Part shown: piece by piece, positions 28,130-37,002 of the stretch | Numbering within the stretch: the first letter of the stretch is position 1 | Layout: every line of letters begins with the position of its first letter | From: Ditibartonella choladocola | GTDB lineage: Bacteria; Pseudomonadota; Alphaproteobacteria; Rhizobiales; Rhizobiaceae | Assembly: GCF_002007565.1 (NCBI RefSeq) | Contig: NZ_CP015625.1 | Coordinates: 372,001-436,000 of the forward strand | DNA length: 64,000 bases | Reading direction: 5' to 3' | Translations under genes and position numbers: made by a program | Notes under the pieces: generated by a model | Told to the model about the DNA's origin: nothing | Databases searched by the model: none | The model's input: only the letters and a program-made list of their open reading frames with translations

Positions 28130-31045
28130 TCAGATTTTGCCAAGTGCATGAAGTTCATGCAAAGCGGCAGCATCGCGCGCCGATACATCCGGATAATCGG
28201 GATCACTTCCGACATCTTGTGTGTAACGCCAGGAGCGTGCACATTTCGTCCCTTCGGCTTTATGAAATTCCACAGCAACACCCTTGACATCATCAAGCCT
28301 GAAAGCGTCTTTCGGGGCTTCGGCATTGGTAATGACAATATCGCTGGTTATAGAAATTTCAGCCATATCCATACCCTCTACCGCTTCCAGCAAGTCGAGA
28401 TCCGAAATATAGACAACAGGGGCTGCTTCCAGAGAAGAGCCGATATGTTTTTCTGCCCGTTCAAGTTCCAATGCACCTGTGACAACTTTACGAACCTGAC
28501 GGATTTTGCGCCAACGTTCATTCAGTTCATTGTCACACCAGCTATCGGGTGTCTTGCGGAATTGCTCGAAGTGAACCGATTTGCTTTCCGGATGACGTTC
28601 AAGCCAGGCTTCTTCCATTGTGAATGGCAGCATCGGCGCAAGCCATGTGACCATGCGTTCAAAAATTTCACGTACAACATGGATGGCGGATTTGCGTTTT
28701 ATAGAAGAAGGCGCATCGCAATAAAGCGAATCTTTGCGAATATCGAAATAGAAGGCCGAGAGGTCAACGATCGAAAAATCAAGCAAAGCGCGGGTAATGC
28801 GTTTGAAATCAAACCCATCATAGGCATCATTAACGAGCCTGTCCAACTCGTAAAGGCGATGCAGCATGAACTTTTCAAGATCGGGCATGGCTTCATAAGC
28901 GATATTTTCGCCTTCGTCATAGGCGAGTGTGCCAAGCATCCAGCGGATAACATTGCGGAGTTTCCGATAGGAATCGACATTGGTCTGGATGATATTTCTT
29001 CCCAGACGCTGGTCTTCCCAATAGTCGGTTGTCATAACCCAAAGGCGCAAAATGTCGGCACCCGAACTATTGATGACATCCTGAGGTGCTACGGTGTTAC
29101 CCAATGATTTCGACATTTTCTTGCCTTGTTCATCGAGCGTAAACCCGTGGGTTAGAACGGTATTATAAGGAGCTCTTCCGCGCGTTCCGCAGCTTTCAAG
29201 CATTGACGAGTGGAACCAGCCGCGGTGTTGATCCGAGCCTTCAAGATAAAGATCGGCAGGCCATTTCAAATCGGGGCGATCTTCAAGAGTAAACACATGC
29301 GTACAACCCGAATCGAACCAGACATCGAGAATGTCATGAACCGGTTGCCAATCCTCTTTGGCATGTTCACCCAGAAAACGCTCTCTCGCACCTTCCTTGA
29401 ACCATGCGTCGGCACCTTCTTTTTCAAAAGCCTCGACAATACGCTTGTTAACCGCTTCGTCTTTGAGAATTTCACCATTTTCTTTAACGAAAATTGCAAT
29501 GGGAACACCCCATGCACGTTGACGCGATAATACCCAGTCAGGGCGATCTTCCATCATTGCGCCGATACGGTTCTGTCCTGCCGGCGGAACGAAACGTGTA
29601 TCGTGAACAGCTTTGAGGGCACGCTCGCGCAATGTTGTACCGTCAGAGAGTTTCTTGTCCATATAGACAAACCATTGCGGTGTGTTGCGGAAGATAACAG
29701 GTTTTTTCGACCGCCAGCTATGCGGGTAAGAGTGTTTGATACGCCCGCGGGCAAACAACATATCTTTTTCAATCAACAGGGCGATAACGGTTTTATTGGC
29801 GTCGCCATATTTACCATTATCATCAATGACGCGTGAAGCACCGCCTTCGCGATCGGGGCCGAAACCGGGAGCGTCTTTGGTATAATATCCGGCATCATCA
29901 ACCGGAAAGGGGATGGATGAATCAATGCCGAGCGCTTCAATTTTTCCTTTATTGGCAATCCACGCTTCAAAGTCTTCGCGCCCATGGCTTGGTGCTGTAT
30001 GAACAAAACCGGTACCGGAATCCGCCGTTACATGGTCCCCGTCAAGTAGCGGAACTTTGAAAGCGTAATCATTGGCAAAACCTTTGAGCGGATGCGAAAG
30101 CAGCATCGTATCAAGCTCGGAAGGATTCAAAGGGCGAAGTTTTCTGAAAGTCAGTTTTGCTTTTTTTGCACTTTCTTCAGCCAATGCCTCGGCAAAGATC
30201 AGTTTTTCACCGGGCTTGGGGCCATAATCGTTTTCGGCATCCACAACCTGATAAAGCCCATAAGGAATACGCGAAGAATAGGCAACAGCACGGTTACCGG
30301 GAATTGTCCACGGTGTGGTTGTCCAGATAACAACAAAAGCCCCTGATAAATCATCGGCCTTGGCTTTCAAAACCGGAAATTTGACCCAGATTGTATCGGA
30401 TTCAACATCGTGATATTCGACCTCCGCTTCTGCCAAAGCGGTTCTTTCGACAACCGACCACATAACGGGTTTGGAACCGCGATAAAGCTGGTCAGACATG
30501 GCAAATTTCATCAATTCACCGGCAATGCGTGCCTCTGCATGGAAAGCCATCGTCGTATAAGGATTTTTGAAATCGCCGATAATGCCAAGCCGTTTGAATT
30601 CTTCCGACTGGATTTTAACCCAATGTTTGGCAAATTCCCGACATTCCTGACGGAATTCGTTAATCGGAACATCGTCTTTATTCTTGCCCTTTGCCCGATA
30701 TTTTTCTTCGATCTTCCATTCGATCGGCAGGCCATGGCAATCCCAACCGGGTACATAATTGGCATTATAACCGCGCATCTGGAAAGAACGAACGATTGTA
30801 TCTTTCAGAATTTTATTCAAAGCGTGCCCGATATGGATGTCTCCATTGGCATAGGGGGGGCCATCGTGCAACACGTAAAGCGGGCGATCAACCGCCTGTT
30901 TGCGTAGTGCATTATAGAGATCCATGTCTTCCCAGCGTTTGACAATTTCCGGTTCTTTTTGCGGCAGTCCCGCACGCATAGGAAAGTCTGTTTTAGGCAG
31001 ATAAAGGGTTTTTGAATAATCCATGGCTTGGTCTTTATTTGACAT
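28130..31045 (-). CDS. ileS: Isoleucyl-tRNA synthetase
   Basis: Charges tRNA-Ile. The 971-aa class I synthetase has HIGH (HIGHALNK, about residues 71-74), the KMSKS loop ([10 protein letters not shown], about residue 642), the large CP1 editing insert, and a C-terminal tRNA-binding region. The C-terminal zinc-finger Cys cluster found in many bacterial IleRS is absent; the tail ends in [11 protein letters not shown], as expected for alphaproteobacterial forms. The start has GGGAA about 9 bp upstream; an internal ATG seven codons later is possible. Confidence 0.97.
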   Translation of the reverse strand: MSNKDQAMDYSKTLYLPKTDFPMRAGLPQKEPEIVKRWEDMDLYNALRKQAVDRPLYVLHDGPPYANGDIHIGHALNKILKDTIVRSFQMRGYNANYVPGWDCHGLPIEWKIEEKYRAKGKNKDDVPINEFRQECREFAKHWVKIQSEEFKRLGIIGDFKNPYTTMAFHAEARIAGELMKFAMSDQLYRGSKPVMWSVVERTALAEAEVEYHDVESDTIWVKFPVLKAKADDLSGAFVVIWTTTPWTIPGNRAVAYSSRIPYGLYQVVDAENDYGPKPGEKLIFAEALAEESAKKAKLTFRKLRPLNPSELDTMLLSHPLKGFANDYAFKVPLLDGDHVTADSGTGFVHTAPSHGREDFEAWIANKGKIEALGIDSSIPFPVDDAGYYTKDAPGFGPDREGGASRVIDDNGKYGDANKTVIALLIEKDMLFARGRIKHSYPHSWRSKKPVIFRNTPQWFVYMDKKLSDGTTLRERALKAVHDTRFVPPAGQNRIGAMMEDRPDWVLSRQRAWGVPIAIFVKENGEILKDEAVNKRIVEAFEKEGADAWFKEGARERFLGEHAKEDWQPVHDILDVWFDSGCTHVFTLEDRPDLKWPADLYLEGSDQHRGWFHSSMLESCGTRGRAPYNTVLTHGFTLDEQGKKMSKSLGNTVAPQDVINSSGADILRLWVMTTDYWEDQRLGRNIIQTNVDSYRKLRNVIRWMLGTLAYDEGENIAYEAMPDLEKFMLHRLYELDRLVNDAYDGFDFKRITRALLDFSIVDLSAFYFDIRKDSLYCDAPSSIKRKSAIHVVREIFERMVTWLAPMLPFTMEEAWLERHPESKSVHFEQFRKTPDSWCDNELNERWRKIRQVRKVVTGALELERAEKHIGSSLEAAPVVYISDLDLLEAVEGMDMAEISITSDIVITNAEAPKDAFRLDDVKGVAVEFHKAEGTKCARSWRYTQDVGSDPDYPDVSARDAAALHELHALGKI

Positions 31046-31232
31046 ATCGAAAATTCCCGTAGAACGTCACAGCTTTGAAATTACACTCTCCCGATCTTTC
31101 AAACCGTTGCACTTTTCAGGCAAGGGTAAAGATCGGGCTAATAATTCGCAACGTCCATAGGTCAGGATAACAATGACTCATGATGCATGGCTTTATCATG
31201 AGATGAAACAGAAAGAAAACTGAAAAATGGAC

Positions 31233-31267
31233 AAAAAGAAAAGGCCCCGTAAAATACGGAGCCTTTC
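31233..31267 (-). terminator. Terminator of the first Omp gene
   Basis: Stem AAAGGCNCCGTA/TACGGNGCCTTT (31240-31266) with a TTTTCTTTTT tail on the minus strand, about 20 bp beyond the stop codon. Confidence 0.88.
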
Positions 31268-31287
31268 CAAAACAAAGTTCGTTTAAA

Positions 31288-32028
31288 TTAGAACTTGTAA
31301 GCAACACCAACGCGGAAATCGTTGGTCTTGTAGTCAACATTGTACTTGACGTTGTTCTTGCTGTAGTCTTCGTCACCGAAGTCGGTGTAACGATATTCAG
31401 CACGAAGGATGATGTGGTCTGTCATAGCGTAGTCGAAACCAGCGCCGATTGTCCAACCGACGAGTGTGTCGCTATCGCTAGCCGAGTAACCAGGAATTAC
31501 CTTGCCGTTAGAATCTTTTACACGGAAGTGCGAATCAACCTTGGCGTAAGCAACACCACCGGCGATGTAAGGCATCCAGCGGTCAACTGCATAACCGACA
31601 CGAGCACGTGTAGAACCGGCCCACTGTTCTTTCAACTTGCCATTGAGGCTGAAAGCATTGTCGTTGTAAGAACGTTTGTCGTTCTCGTCCATGTCGCCCC
31701 ATACCCAATCGGTATCAGCGCCGATAACGATGTTGTTGCCGAGGTCATAGTTATAACCGGCATAGATGCCACCGATGAAGCCTGACGGATCGGGTGAGAA
31801 ACCCTGTCTACGACCCCAGTCACCTTTGTCATCTTTGTATTTGCCTTTAAGGTCTGTATCAGACCAGGAACCACCGATCTGGGCACCAGCATAGAAACCG
31901 GTCCAAGAGAAAGCAGGAGCTGCAACAACAGGAGCCGGCTCCTGATTTGCTACAACGTCAGCAGCTTGAGCTGCAGAAGCTGCTGTGAGAGCAGCTGCGG
32001 AAGCAGCGATAAGATATCTAATTTTCAT
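31288..32028 (-). CDS. Outer membrane beta-barrel protein, Omp25/Omp31/hemin-binding type (copy 1)
   Basis: Surface porin-like protein of 246 aa. The start at 32028 has GGAG 7 bp upstream and gives a standard signal peptide (MKIRYLIAASAAALTAASAAQA); a longer open frame to 32115 has no support. Mature motifs: FSWTGFYAGAQIGGSWSDTD, a GFIGGIYAGYNYDLGNN stretch, WVWGDMDE, RARVGYAVDRWMPYIAGGVAYAK, and a terminal RVGVAYKF with C-terminal Phe for outer-membrane insertion. Members of this family in Brucella and Bartonella are abundant surface proteins; some bind haemin. It has its own promoter region and terminator. Confidence 0.9.
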   Translation of the reverse strand: MKIRYLIAASAAALTAASAAQAADVVANQEPAPVVAAPAFSWTGFYAGAQIGGSWSDTDLKGKYKDDKGDWGRRQGFSPDPSGFIGGIYAGYNYDLGNNIVIGADTDWVWGDMDENDKRSYNDNAFSLNGKLKEQWAGSTRARVGYAVDRWMPYIAGGVAYAKVDSHFRVKDSNGKVIPGYSASDSDTLVGWTIGAGFDYAMTDHIILRAEYRYTDFGDEDYSKNNVKYNVDYKTNDFRVGVAYKF

Positions 32029-32211
32029 TTTTATTCTCCAATGCAATAAAATGCCGTCTGAACTTATATAGTTTATCCGGATAAGAATTGCTGTAGCACG
32101 AAAGACACACCTCACAAAAACTGAATAAAAAACCTCAATAAAATGTGAAAGTGCTTGAAAAAACGGGGAAATTTAATGCAATCCATTTCGGCAAAATGAT
32201 CTAAAACCCGT

Positions 32212-32225
32212 TTGATCGGGATCAA
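32212..32225. promoter_or_regulatory. Perfect FNR-type box upstream of Omp copy 1
   Basis: TTGATCGGGATCAA matches the TTGAT-N4-ATCAA consensus at all ten defined bases. It lies about 185 bp upstream of the Omp copy 1 start codon. No plus-strand gene begins nearby. Function is inferred. Confidence 0.6.
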
Positions 32226-32366
32226 AAATCGTCAAAATGCTATGATTCGCAAATTCTCCGTTCTTTTCAAAACAGATAATTCATATGCCTGATATACTTT
32301 ACGTAAAAGACACGCATTCGCGCTATATCAGCTTCTCTGAAAATTGGAAAGTTTATTTGAACGAGA

Positions 32367-32404
32367 TAAAAAAAGCCCCACAGTTTTCTGCGGGGCTTTT
32401 TTTT
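32367..32404 (-). terminator. Terminator of the second Omp gene
   Basis: Stem AAGCCCCACAG/CTGCGGGGCTT with one internal mismatch, flanked by an A-run on the left and T-run on the right. It can act in both directions; the minus-strand gene ends 19 bp away. Confidence 0.88.
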
Positions 32405-32422
32405 GAATTCTTCAGAAAAGAA

Positions 32423-33160
32423 TTAGAACTTGTAGGCAACGCCAACGCGAACATCGTTGGTCTTGTAATCTACATTATATTTGAAGTCCTTGTTGCCGTA
32501 GTCTTGGTCACCGAAGTCGGTGTAACGATATTCAGCACGAAGGATGATGTGGTCGGTCATGGCATAATCAACGCCGGCACCCAAAGTGTAGCCTGTCAAA
32601 GTATCGCTATCACTGACCTTGCTGTTACGAGCACCGGAGAACTTGGCATCCGAGTCGATCTTGGCATAAGCAACACCGCCAGCAAAGTAAGGCATCCAGC
32701 GATCCATTGCGTAGCCGATGCGAGCACGGGTAGAACCGGCCCATTTTTCTTTGATCTTGCCGCTAAGCTTGTATTCGCCCGCTTGATCTTTGAGGTAGGT
32801 CTTGCTGTCGCTTTCGTCCATATCGCCCCATACCCAGTCGGTATCGGCGCCAATTACGATGTTGTTGCCAAGGTCATAGTTGTAACCGGCATAAAGACCA
32901 CCGATGAAACCTGACGGATCCGGCGAGAATGATTTACCGAAGCCTGCATAGTCCTTTACGTCGCTACGGCCTTTGATTTTCTGGTCTGTATCAGACCATG
33001 AACCACCGATTTGACCACCAGCATAGAAGCCGGTCCAGGAGAAAGCAGGAGCGGCAACAACCGGAGCCGGTTCCTGATTCATGACAACGTCAGCAGCTTG
33101 TGCGCTGGAAGCAGCGGTTAAAGCCAAAGCCGAAGCAGCAACGAGATATTTTATTTTCAT
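32423..33160 (-). CDS. Outer membrane beta-barrel protein, Omp25/Omp31/hemin-binding type (copy 2)
   Basis: Close paralogue of the neighbouring Omp gene, 245 aa, with signal peptide MKIKYLVAASALALTAASSAQA and the same barrel motifs (GFYAGGQIGGSWSDTD, WVWGDMDESD, RWMPYFAGGVAYAK, RVGVAYKF at the end). Differences concentrate in the segments after the first strand and after WGDMDE, the expected surface loops. The start has GGAG upstream. Upstream DNA shares GCTACAG and AAACTATA blocks with the first copy, so the duplication seems to include the promoter. Haemin binding is possible but not shown by sequence. Confidence 0.9.
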   Translation of the reverse strand: MKIKYLVAASALALTAASSAQAADVVMNQEPAPVVAAPAFSWTGFYAGGQIGGSWSDTDQKIKGRSDVKDYAGFGKSFSPDPSGFIGGLYAGYNYDLGNNIVIGADTDWVWGDMDESDSKTYLKDQAGEYKLSGKIKEKWAGSTRARIGYAMDRWMPYFAGGVAYAKIDSDAKFSGARNSKVSDSDTLTGYTLGAGVDYAMTDHIILRAEYRYTDFGDQDYGNKDFKYNVDYKTNDVRVGVAYKF

Positions 33161-33310
33161 TTGTTAACTCCACGCGAAATGTATTGCGATTGAGGTCAAT
33201 ATAGTTTGCGTGGGTATAAAGTCTGTAGCAAAAATACCACAACAAGTGGAATGCGCATTTTTTTGAGCCTTGAAGCCTATAAGCTCTTCATTATGGTAAA
33301 CAAACGATAA

Positions 33311-33334
33311 AAAAACGCCGGAAAACCGGCGTTT
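33311..33334 (-). terminator. Terminator of the RNase D gene
   Basis: Perfect stem AACGCCGG/CCGGCGTT with an AAAA loop, followed on the minus strand by a seven-T run, about 27 bp beyond the stop codon. Confidence 0.93.
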
Positions 33335-33360
33335 TGTAATTTAAAAATGTGTTTTGCGAA

Positions 33361-33981
33361 TCAGCTATGCGCAAAAATATCGACTTCGGGAAAGCCGATA
33401 AGGTCAAGTTCCGACCTTGACGGCAGAAACTCGAAACAAGATTTTGCCACACTTGCCCGACCATCGCGGATCAGCCTTGCTTCAAGAATCGCTTTTAACC
33501 GGTGAAGATAAAGAACGTCGGTTGCTGCATATTCGACTTGCGCCGACGACAGCTCGTCTGCCCCCCAATCCGATGATTGTTGCTGCTTTGAAATATTGAT
33601 TTCAAGAAGTTCGGCGACCAGATCTTTCAAACCGTGCCGGTCGGTATAGGTACGGGTCAGTTTCGAGGCAATTTTTGTGCAGAAAACCGGTCTCGGCATA
33701 ACGCCGAACGTCAAAGCCAATACGGCAAGATCGAAACGGCCAAAATGGAATATCTTGGTAATATCCGGATCTCTGAGGATTTTTACGAGATTTGGGGCAG
33801 TCTTTTGCCCCTTTGCAATCTGGATAACATCGGCAGTGCCATCACCCGGCGAAATCTGGACAACGCAGAGCCGGTCACGATGCGGTTGCAGTCCGAGAGT
33901 TTCAGTGTCAATGGCAACTTCCTTGACATTATAGTTTTTCAGGTCAGGCAAGTCGCCTTTGTGAACGCGTATTTTAGCCAT
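33361..33981 (-). CDS. Ribonuclease D-like 3'-5' exonuclease (short form)
   Basis: DEDD-family exonuclease of 206 aa, containing only the nuclease domain. Exo I is DTETLG (D25, E27), Exo II is in FHFGRFDLAVL, and Exo III is AATDVLYLHRL with the DEDDy-type tyrosine upstream (VEYAATD). The HRDC domain of full-length RNase D is missing, as in the short rhizobial homologues. Probable role in tRNA or small RNA 3' trimming. Ribosome site AGGA lies 8 bp upstream. It follows the M20 dipeptidase gene closely on the same strand (10 bp). Confidence 0.88.
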   Translation of the reverse strand: MAKIRVHKGDLPDLKNYNVKEVAIDTETLGLQPHRDRLCVVQISPGDGTADVIQIAKGQKTAPNLVKILRDPDITKIFHFGRFDLAVLALTFGVMPRPVFCTKIASKLTRTYTDRHGLKDLVAELLEINISKQQQSSDWGADELSSAQVEYAATDVLYLHRLKAILEARLIRDGRASVAKSCFEFLPSRSELDLIGFPEVDIFAHS

Positions 33982-33991
33982 TCTTATTGTC

Positions 33992-35374
33992 CTATTTATT
34001 TCCCAGGGCTGTTAAAATTCTGGCCCAGGAACGTTGTCCCTTATGGAATGATTTGAGATTGTATTTTTCATTAGGGGAATGGATGCGGTCATCGTCCAGA
34101 CCGAAACCGACAAGCAATGATTCCATGCCGAGGAAAGATTGAAAATCACCGACAATCGGAATAGAGCCGCCCATGGCTGCAAGAATAGCCGGTTTGTTCC
34201 ATTCTTCGGTCAAAGCTTTCTTGGCGAGCTGTACAAGAGCCGAATCATAGGCAAGGTTGATTGCCGGAGAAGCACCGTGGTCTTTGAATTCAACCGAACA
34301 GTCGGCCGGAATTTTGGAGCGGACATAATCACGGAATGATTTTCTGATTTTTGCCGGATCCTGTTTATGAACAAGTCTGAAGGAAATTTTTGCACTGGCT
34401 TTTGCAGCAATCACTGTTTTGAAGCCTTCTCCTTCGTAGCCGCCGCTAATGCCATTGACTTCGGCAGTCGGTCTTGCCCATGTCATTTCAAGAACAGTGC
34501 GCCCCTTTTCGCCTGCCGGTATCGACAAGCCCACAGGCCCTAAAAATTCCTTGGGGCCACGGTTAAGTGCATTCCACGATTTCAAAACAGCTTCCGGTGT
34601 TTCCTCAACTCCATCATAGAAACCTTCAAGGGTTACATGGCCGTTTTCATCGTGAAGGCAGGCAATAATCTTTGCAAGAATTTGAATCGGATTTGCCGCT
34701 GCACCACCAAAATGACCGGAATGGAGATCGCGATCGGCACCATGAATAATAATTTCTTCTCCGACCATGCCTCTTAGCGCTATAGAGATGGAAGGCGTGT
34801 CCGCATCCCACATAGTTGTGTCGCAGACAAGTGCATAATCGGCCTTCAATTCGTCTTTGTGGGCATGCAAAAATGGTTGTAGCGAGGGAGAGCCTGATTC
34901 CTCTTCCCCCTCGAACAGAATGGTAACGGCAACCGGAAGGCTACCGGTTTCATTTTTAAAAGCGCGACATGCTTCGACGAAAGTCATAAGCTGTCCCTTG
35001 TCATCGCCGGCACCGCGCGCGGCAATGACCTTTTCGCCATTGAGCTCTTTTATTTTCGGATCGAAAGGATCATCTTCCCAAAGGTTGAGCGGGTCAACCG
35101 GCTGCACATCATAATGGCCATAAAATAAAACGTGGGGTGCATCTTTTGTCGGTCCCGGATGATGGGCAACAACCATAGGATTTCCTGTGGTATCGCGACG
35201 CGAGGCTTCAAAACCGATCGATTTCAAATCATTGACCAGCCAATCGGCAGCTTTGCGACAATCTTCCCGATATTTCGGGTCGGTCGAAATAGAGGGAATG
35301 CGTAATAGCTCGAAGAGATGTTGCAGACTATTATCGAGATTTAAATCGAGACGGGATAAAACTTTATCAAGCAT
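33992..35374 (-). CDS. M20 family dipeptidase
   Basis: Zinc-dependent cytosolic dipeptidase (about 460 aa). Metal and catalytic motifs are visible: GHYDVQPVDP (first zinc His), ARGAGDDKGQL (bridging Asp), FEGEEESGSPSL (catalytic Glu pair), and the lid-domain HSGHFGGAAANP. This is the carnosinase/CNDP-like subfamily. I prefer the ATG at 35374, which has AGGTG 6 bp upstream, over the GTG at 35383. It is in one unit with the RNase D gene. The peptide substrate is unknown. Confidence 0.9.
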   Translation of the reverse strand: MLDKVLSRLDLNLDNSLQHLFELLRIPSISTDPKYREDCRKAADWLVNDLKSIGFEASRRDTTGNPMVVAHHPGPTKDAPHVLFYGHYDVQPVDPLNLWEDDPFDPKIKELNGEKVIAARGAGDDKGQLMTFVEACRAFKNETGSLPVAVTILFEGEEESGSPSLQPFLHAHKDELKADYALVCDTTMWDADTPSISIALRGMVGEEIIIHGADRDLHSGHFGGAAANPIQILAKIIACLHDENGHVTLEGFYDGVEETPEAVLKSWNALNRGPKEFLGPVGLSIPAGEKGRTVLEMTWARPTAEVNGISGGYEGEGFKTVIAAKASAKISFRLVHKQDPAKIRKSFRDYVRSKIPADCSVEFKDHGASPAINLAYDSALVQLAKKALTEEWNKPAILAAMGGSIPIVGDFQSFLGMESLLVGFGLDDDRIHSPNEKYNLKSFHKGQRSWARILTALGNK

Positions 35375-35539
35375 GGAATGCACCTGCGGTTCGTTGATTG
35401 AAAAACAACTTTAAGCCTCTCGAACCGATTTGCAAGCTGTTGACAATCAATTTTGGTTCGTTCGTTCTTATGACATCATATCGGGCACAATGTTTCAGCT
35501 TTTCGTATTTCCGGAACATTTTCCAGTCTTATCCCGACA

Positions 35540-36415
35540 TTACCTTTGACAATGCGTGCAATAAAAACTCGAACGACCGGATTGGACAATTCGTTTTATA
35601 GCCTTTCCGCATTCGGGACAGGGTTCCCCTTCACGACCATAAACCGAAAACCGGTGTTGGAAATAGCCGAGCGAACCATCTGTATGGACGTAATCGCGTA
35701 AGGAAGAGCCACCCGCTTCAATTGCCTCGGCTATGACATCACGGATATTTTGTGCAAGCAATTCCGATTTTTTTCGCGCCGTTGCAGATTTTGCCCCTAA
35801 TGTCGATGATTTGCGTTTAGGAGAAAGGTGACTTCGCCACAAAGCCTCGCAAACATAAATATTACCAAGTCCGGCAATGATGGTTTGATCGAGAAGTGCT
35901 GCTTTAAGAGGGGCTTTCCTATTTCGTAATTTCTCGTTGAGATAAGCTCCGGAAAGACCGTTTCCCGTAGGTTCGGGGCCTAAATGGGCCAATAATTTAT
36001 GGTGTTCCAGCTCTGCGGTTTTTGTCAAAAGTATAAAACCGAACCGGCGCGGGTCATTATAAATAGCGTGTAACGATTGGCCGTCCGGTGTTTCTATCAC
36101 CATTTCAAGATGGTCATGTACCGCGAGTTTATTTTTTTCGTGATAATAGGAACCAAGCGTCGTATTTTCAATTCGCCACGAACCGGACATACCCAAATGG
36201 CTGATAATGGTTTCATCACTATCAAGATGGATGAGGAGATATTTTGCCCGCCGTCCGAGGCCGATAATTTCGCGCCCGGTAAGGCGGGACTGAAAATTTT
36301 CAGGAAAAGGAAAACGCAAATCCGGCCGGTTTTGTTTAACGTTTATTATTTTCGCATGGGTGAAGCTTGGTTCAAGACCACGTCTTACAGTTTCAACTTC
36401 GGGAAGTTCGGGCAT
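35540..36415 (-). CDS. mutM: Formamidopyrimidine-DNA glycosylase
   Basis: Removes oxidised purines such as 8-oxoguanine and nicks the abasic site. The 291-aa protein has the invariant N-terminal MPELPEVE with catalytic P2 and E3, K58 in the lesion-binding region, the helix-two-turn-helix [13 protein letters not shown], and an intact C-terminal zinc finger (C266, C269, C286, C289). The N-terminal methionine placement is fixed by the mechanism. No neighbouring repair gene is seen. Confidence 0.96.
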   Translation of the reverse strand: MPELPEVETVRRGLEPSFTHAKIINVKQNRPDLRFPFPENFQSRLTGREIIGLGRRAKYLLIHLDSDETIISHLGMSGSWRIENTTLGSYYHEKNKLAVHDHLEMVIETPDGQSLHAIYNDPRRFGFILLTKTAELEHHKLLAHLGPEPTGNGLSGAYLNEKLRNRKAPLKAALLDQTIIAGLGNIYVCEALWRSHLSPKRKSSTLGAKSATARKKSELLAQNIRDVIAEAIEAGGSSLRDYVHTDGSLGYFQHRFSVYGREGEPCPECGKAIKRIVQSGRSSFYCTHCQR

Positions 36416-36765
36416 ATTCGGCTGCTTTGCTTATCGTCGGGGATTTGTTTCAACCGTTCCAGTTCCGGCTTTAAATATTGTCGTTATCAAAATAATCTTC
36501 GGAAACGCTGTTTTTAAGGTCAAAAAAAATTTTCTTATGAAAAAAATGATGTTTTTAAATGACAGAAGGTCATATTTTTTTGAACAGAAATAAAAAATTT
36601 TGAAATCGCCCATTCGTGAAGTTTTATGGGACTTTGAACTGTCATCAGAAAGCCGGAGAATTTGATTGTTTGATCCTGTTTCAATTTTCTGGAAGACCGG
36701 TTGAAAAATTAACGGAATTTTAACGATGTTCTGTTAGTGTCAGATGACAATTAAATGTTATCTAC
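36416..36765. other. Intergenic region upstream of mutM
   Basis: Spacer with A/T homopolymer runs that must hold the mutM promoter. Small open frames in it lack ribosome sites and family similarity. Confidence 0.45.
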
Positions 36766-36878
36766 TTGAAAAAGCACGATAACACACCTAAATTAGGTTC
36801 AATAGAGCGATGATTGACCACGGATGTACTGGCAGTCAACGCATAACGGAAGGTCGGGTTTTTCCCCGGCCTTTTTGT
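36766..36878 (+). ncRNA. Candidate small RNA with its own promoter and terminator
   Basis: No plus-strand gene lies here, yet there is a sigma-70-like promoter (TTGAAA at 36766, a 17-bp spacer, TAAATT at 36789) followed by a Rho-independent terminator: stem AAGGTCGGG/CCCGGCCTT (36850-36873) with TTTTT. The predicted transcript of about 75-80 nt starts near 36800. It contains a further small hairpin (TTGAC...GTCAA). No good open frame with a ribosome site was seen. The RNA family was not recognised. Confidence 0.5.
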
Positions 36879-36905
36879 TGTTTTTAGCCCTGTTCAAAGA
36901 CAGGC

Positions 36906-36941
36906 GTCGAATTTTTAGCAAAAGTCGAATTTTTAGCAAAA
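36906..36941. repeat. 18-bp direct tandem duplication
   Basis: GTCGAATTTTTAGCAAAA occurs twice in tandem (36906-36923 and 36924-36941), between the candidate small RNA and the aminopeptidase gene. Confidence 0.8.
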
Positions 36942-36974
36942 AACGGAATCCGTATTTTTCAAATCGGGCTTTGT

Positions 36975-37002
36975 TGAAAAAATGGGCTTAATTAAGCCCA
37001 TT
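36975..37002 (-). terminator. Terminator overlapping the aminopeptidase stop codon
   Basis: A 22-bp perfect palindrome (36981-37002, half AATGGGCTTAA) includes the stop codon, and the minus strand continues with TTTTTT. The last codons of the gene therefore form part of the terminator stem. Confidence 0.85.

Noticed and set aside
27926..29107. 393-codon plus-strand open frame across the ileS region
   Set aside because: It is antisense to the well-supported ileS gene, has no ribosome site and no recognisable domain; long antisense frames are common shadows here.
32285..32914. 209-codon plus-strand open frame over Omp copy 2
   Set aside because: Antisense shadow of the Omp gene with Val/Ala/Gly-rich composition; crosses a terminator hairpin.
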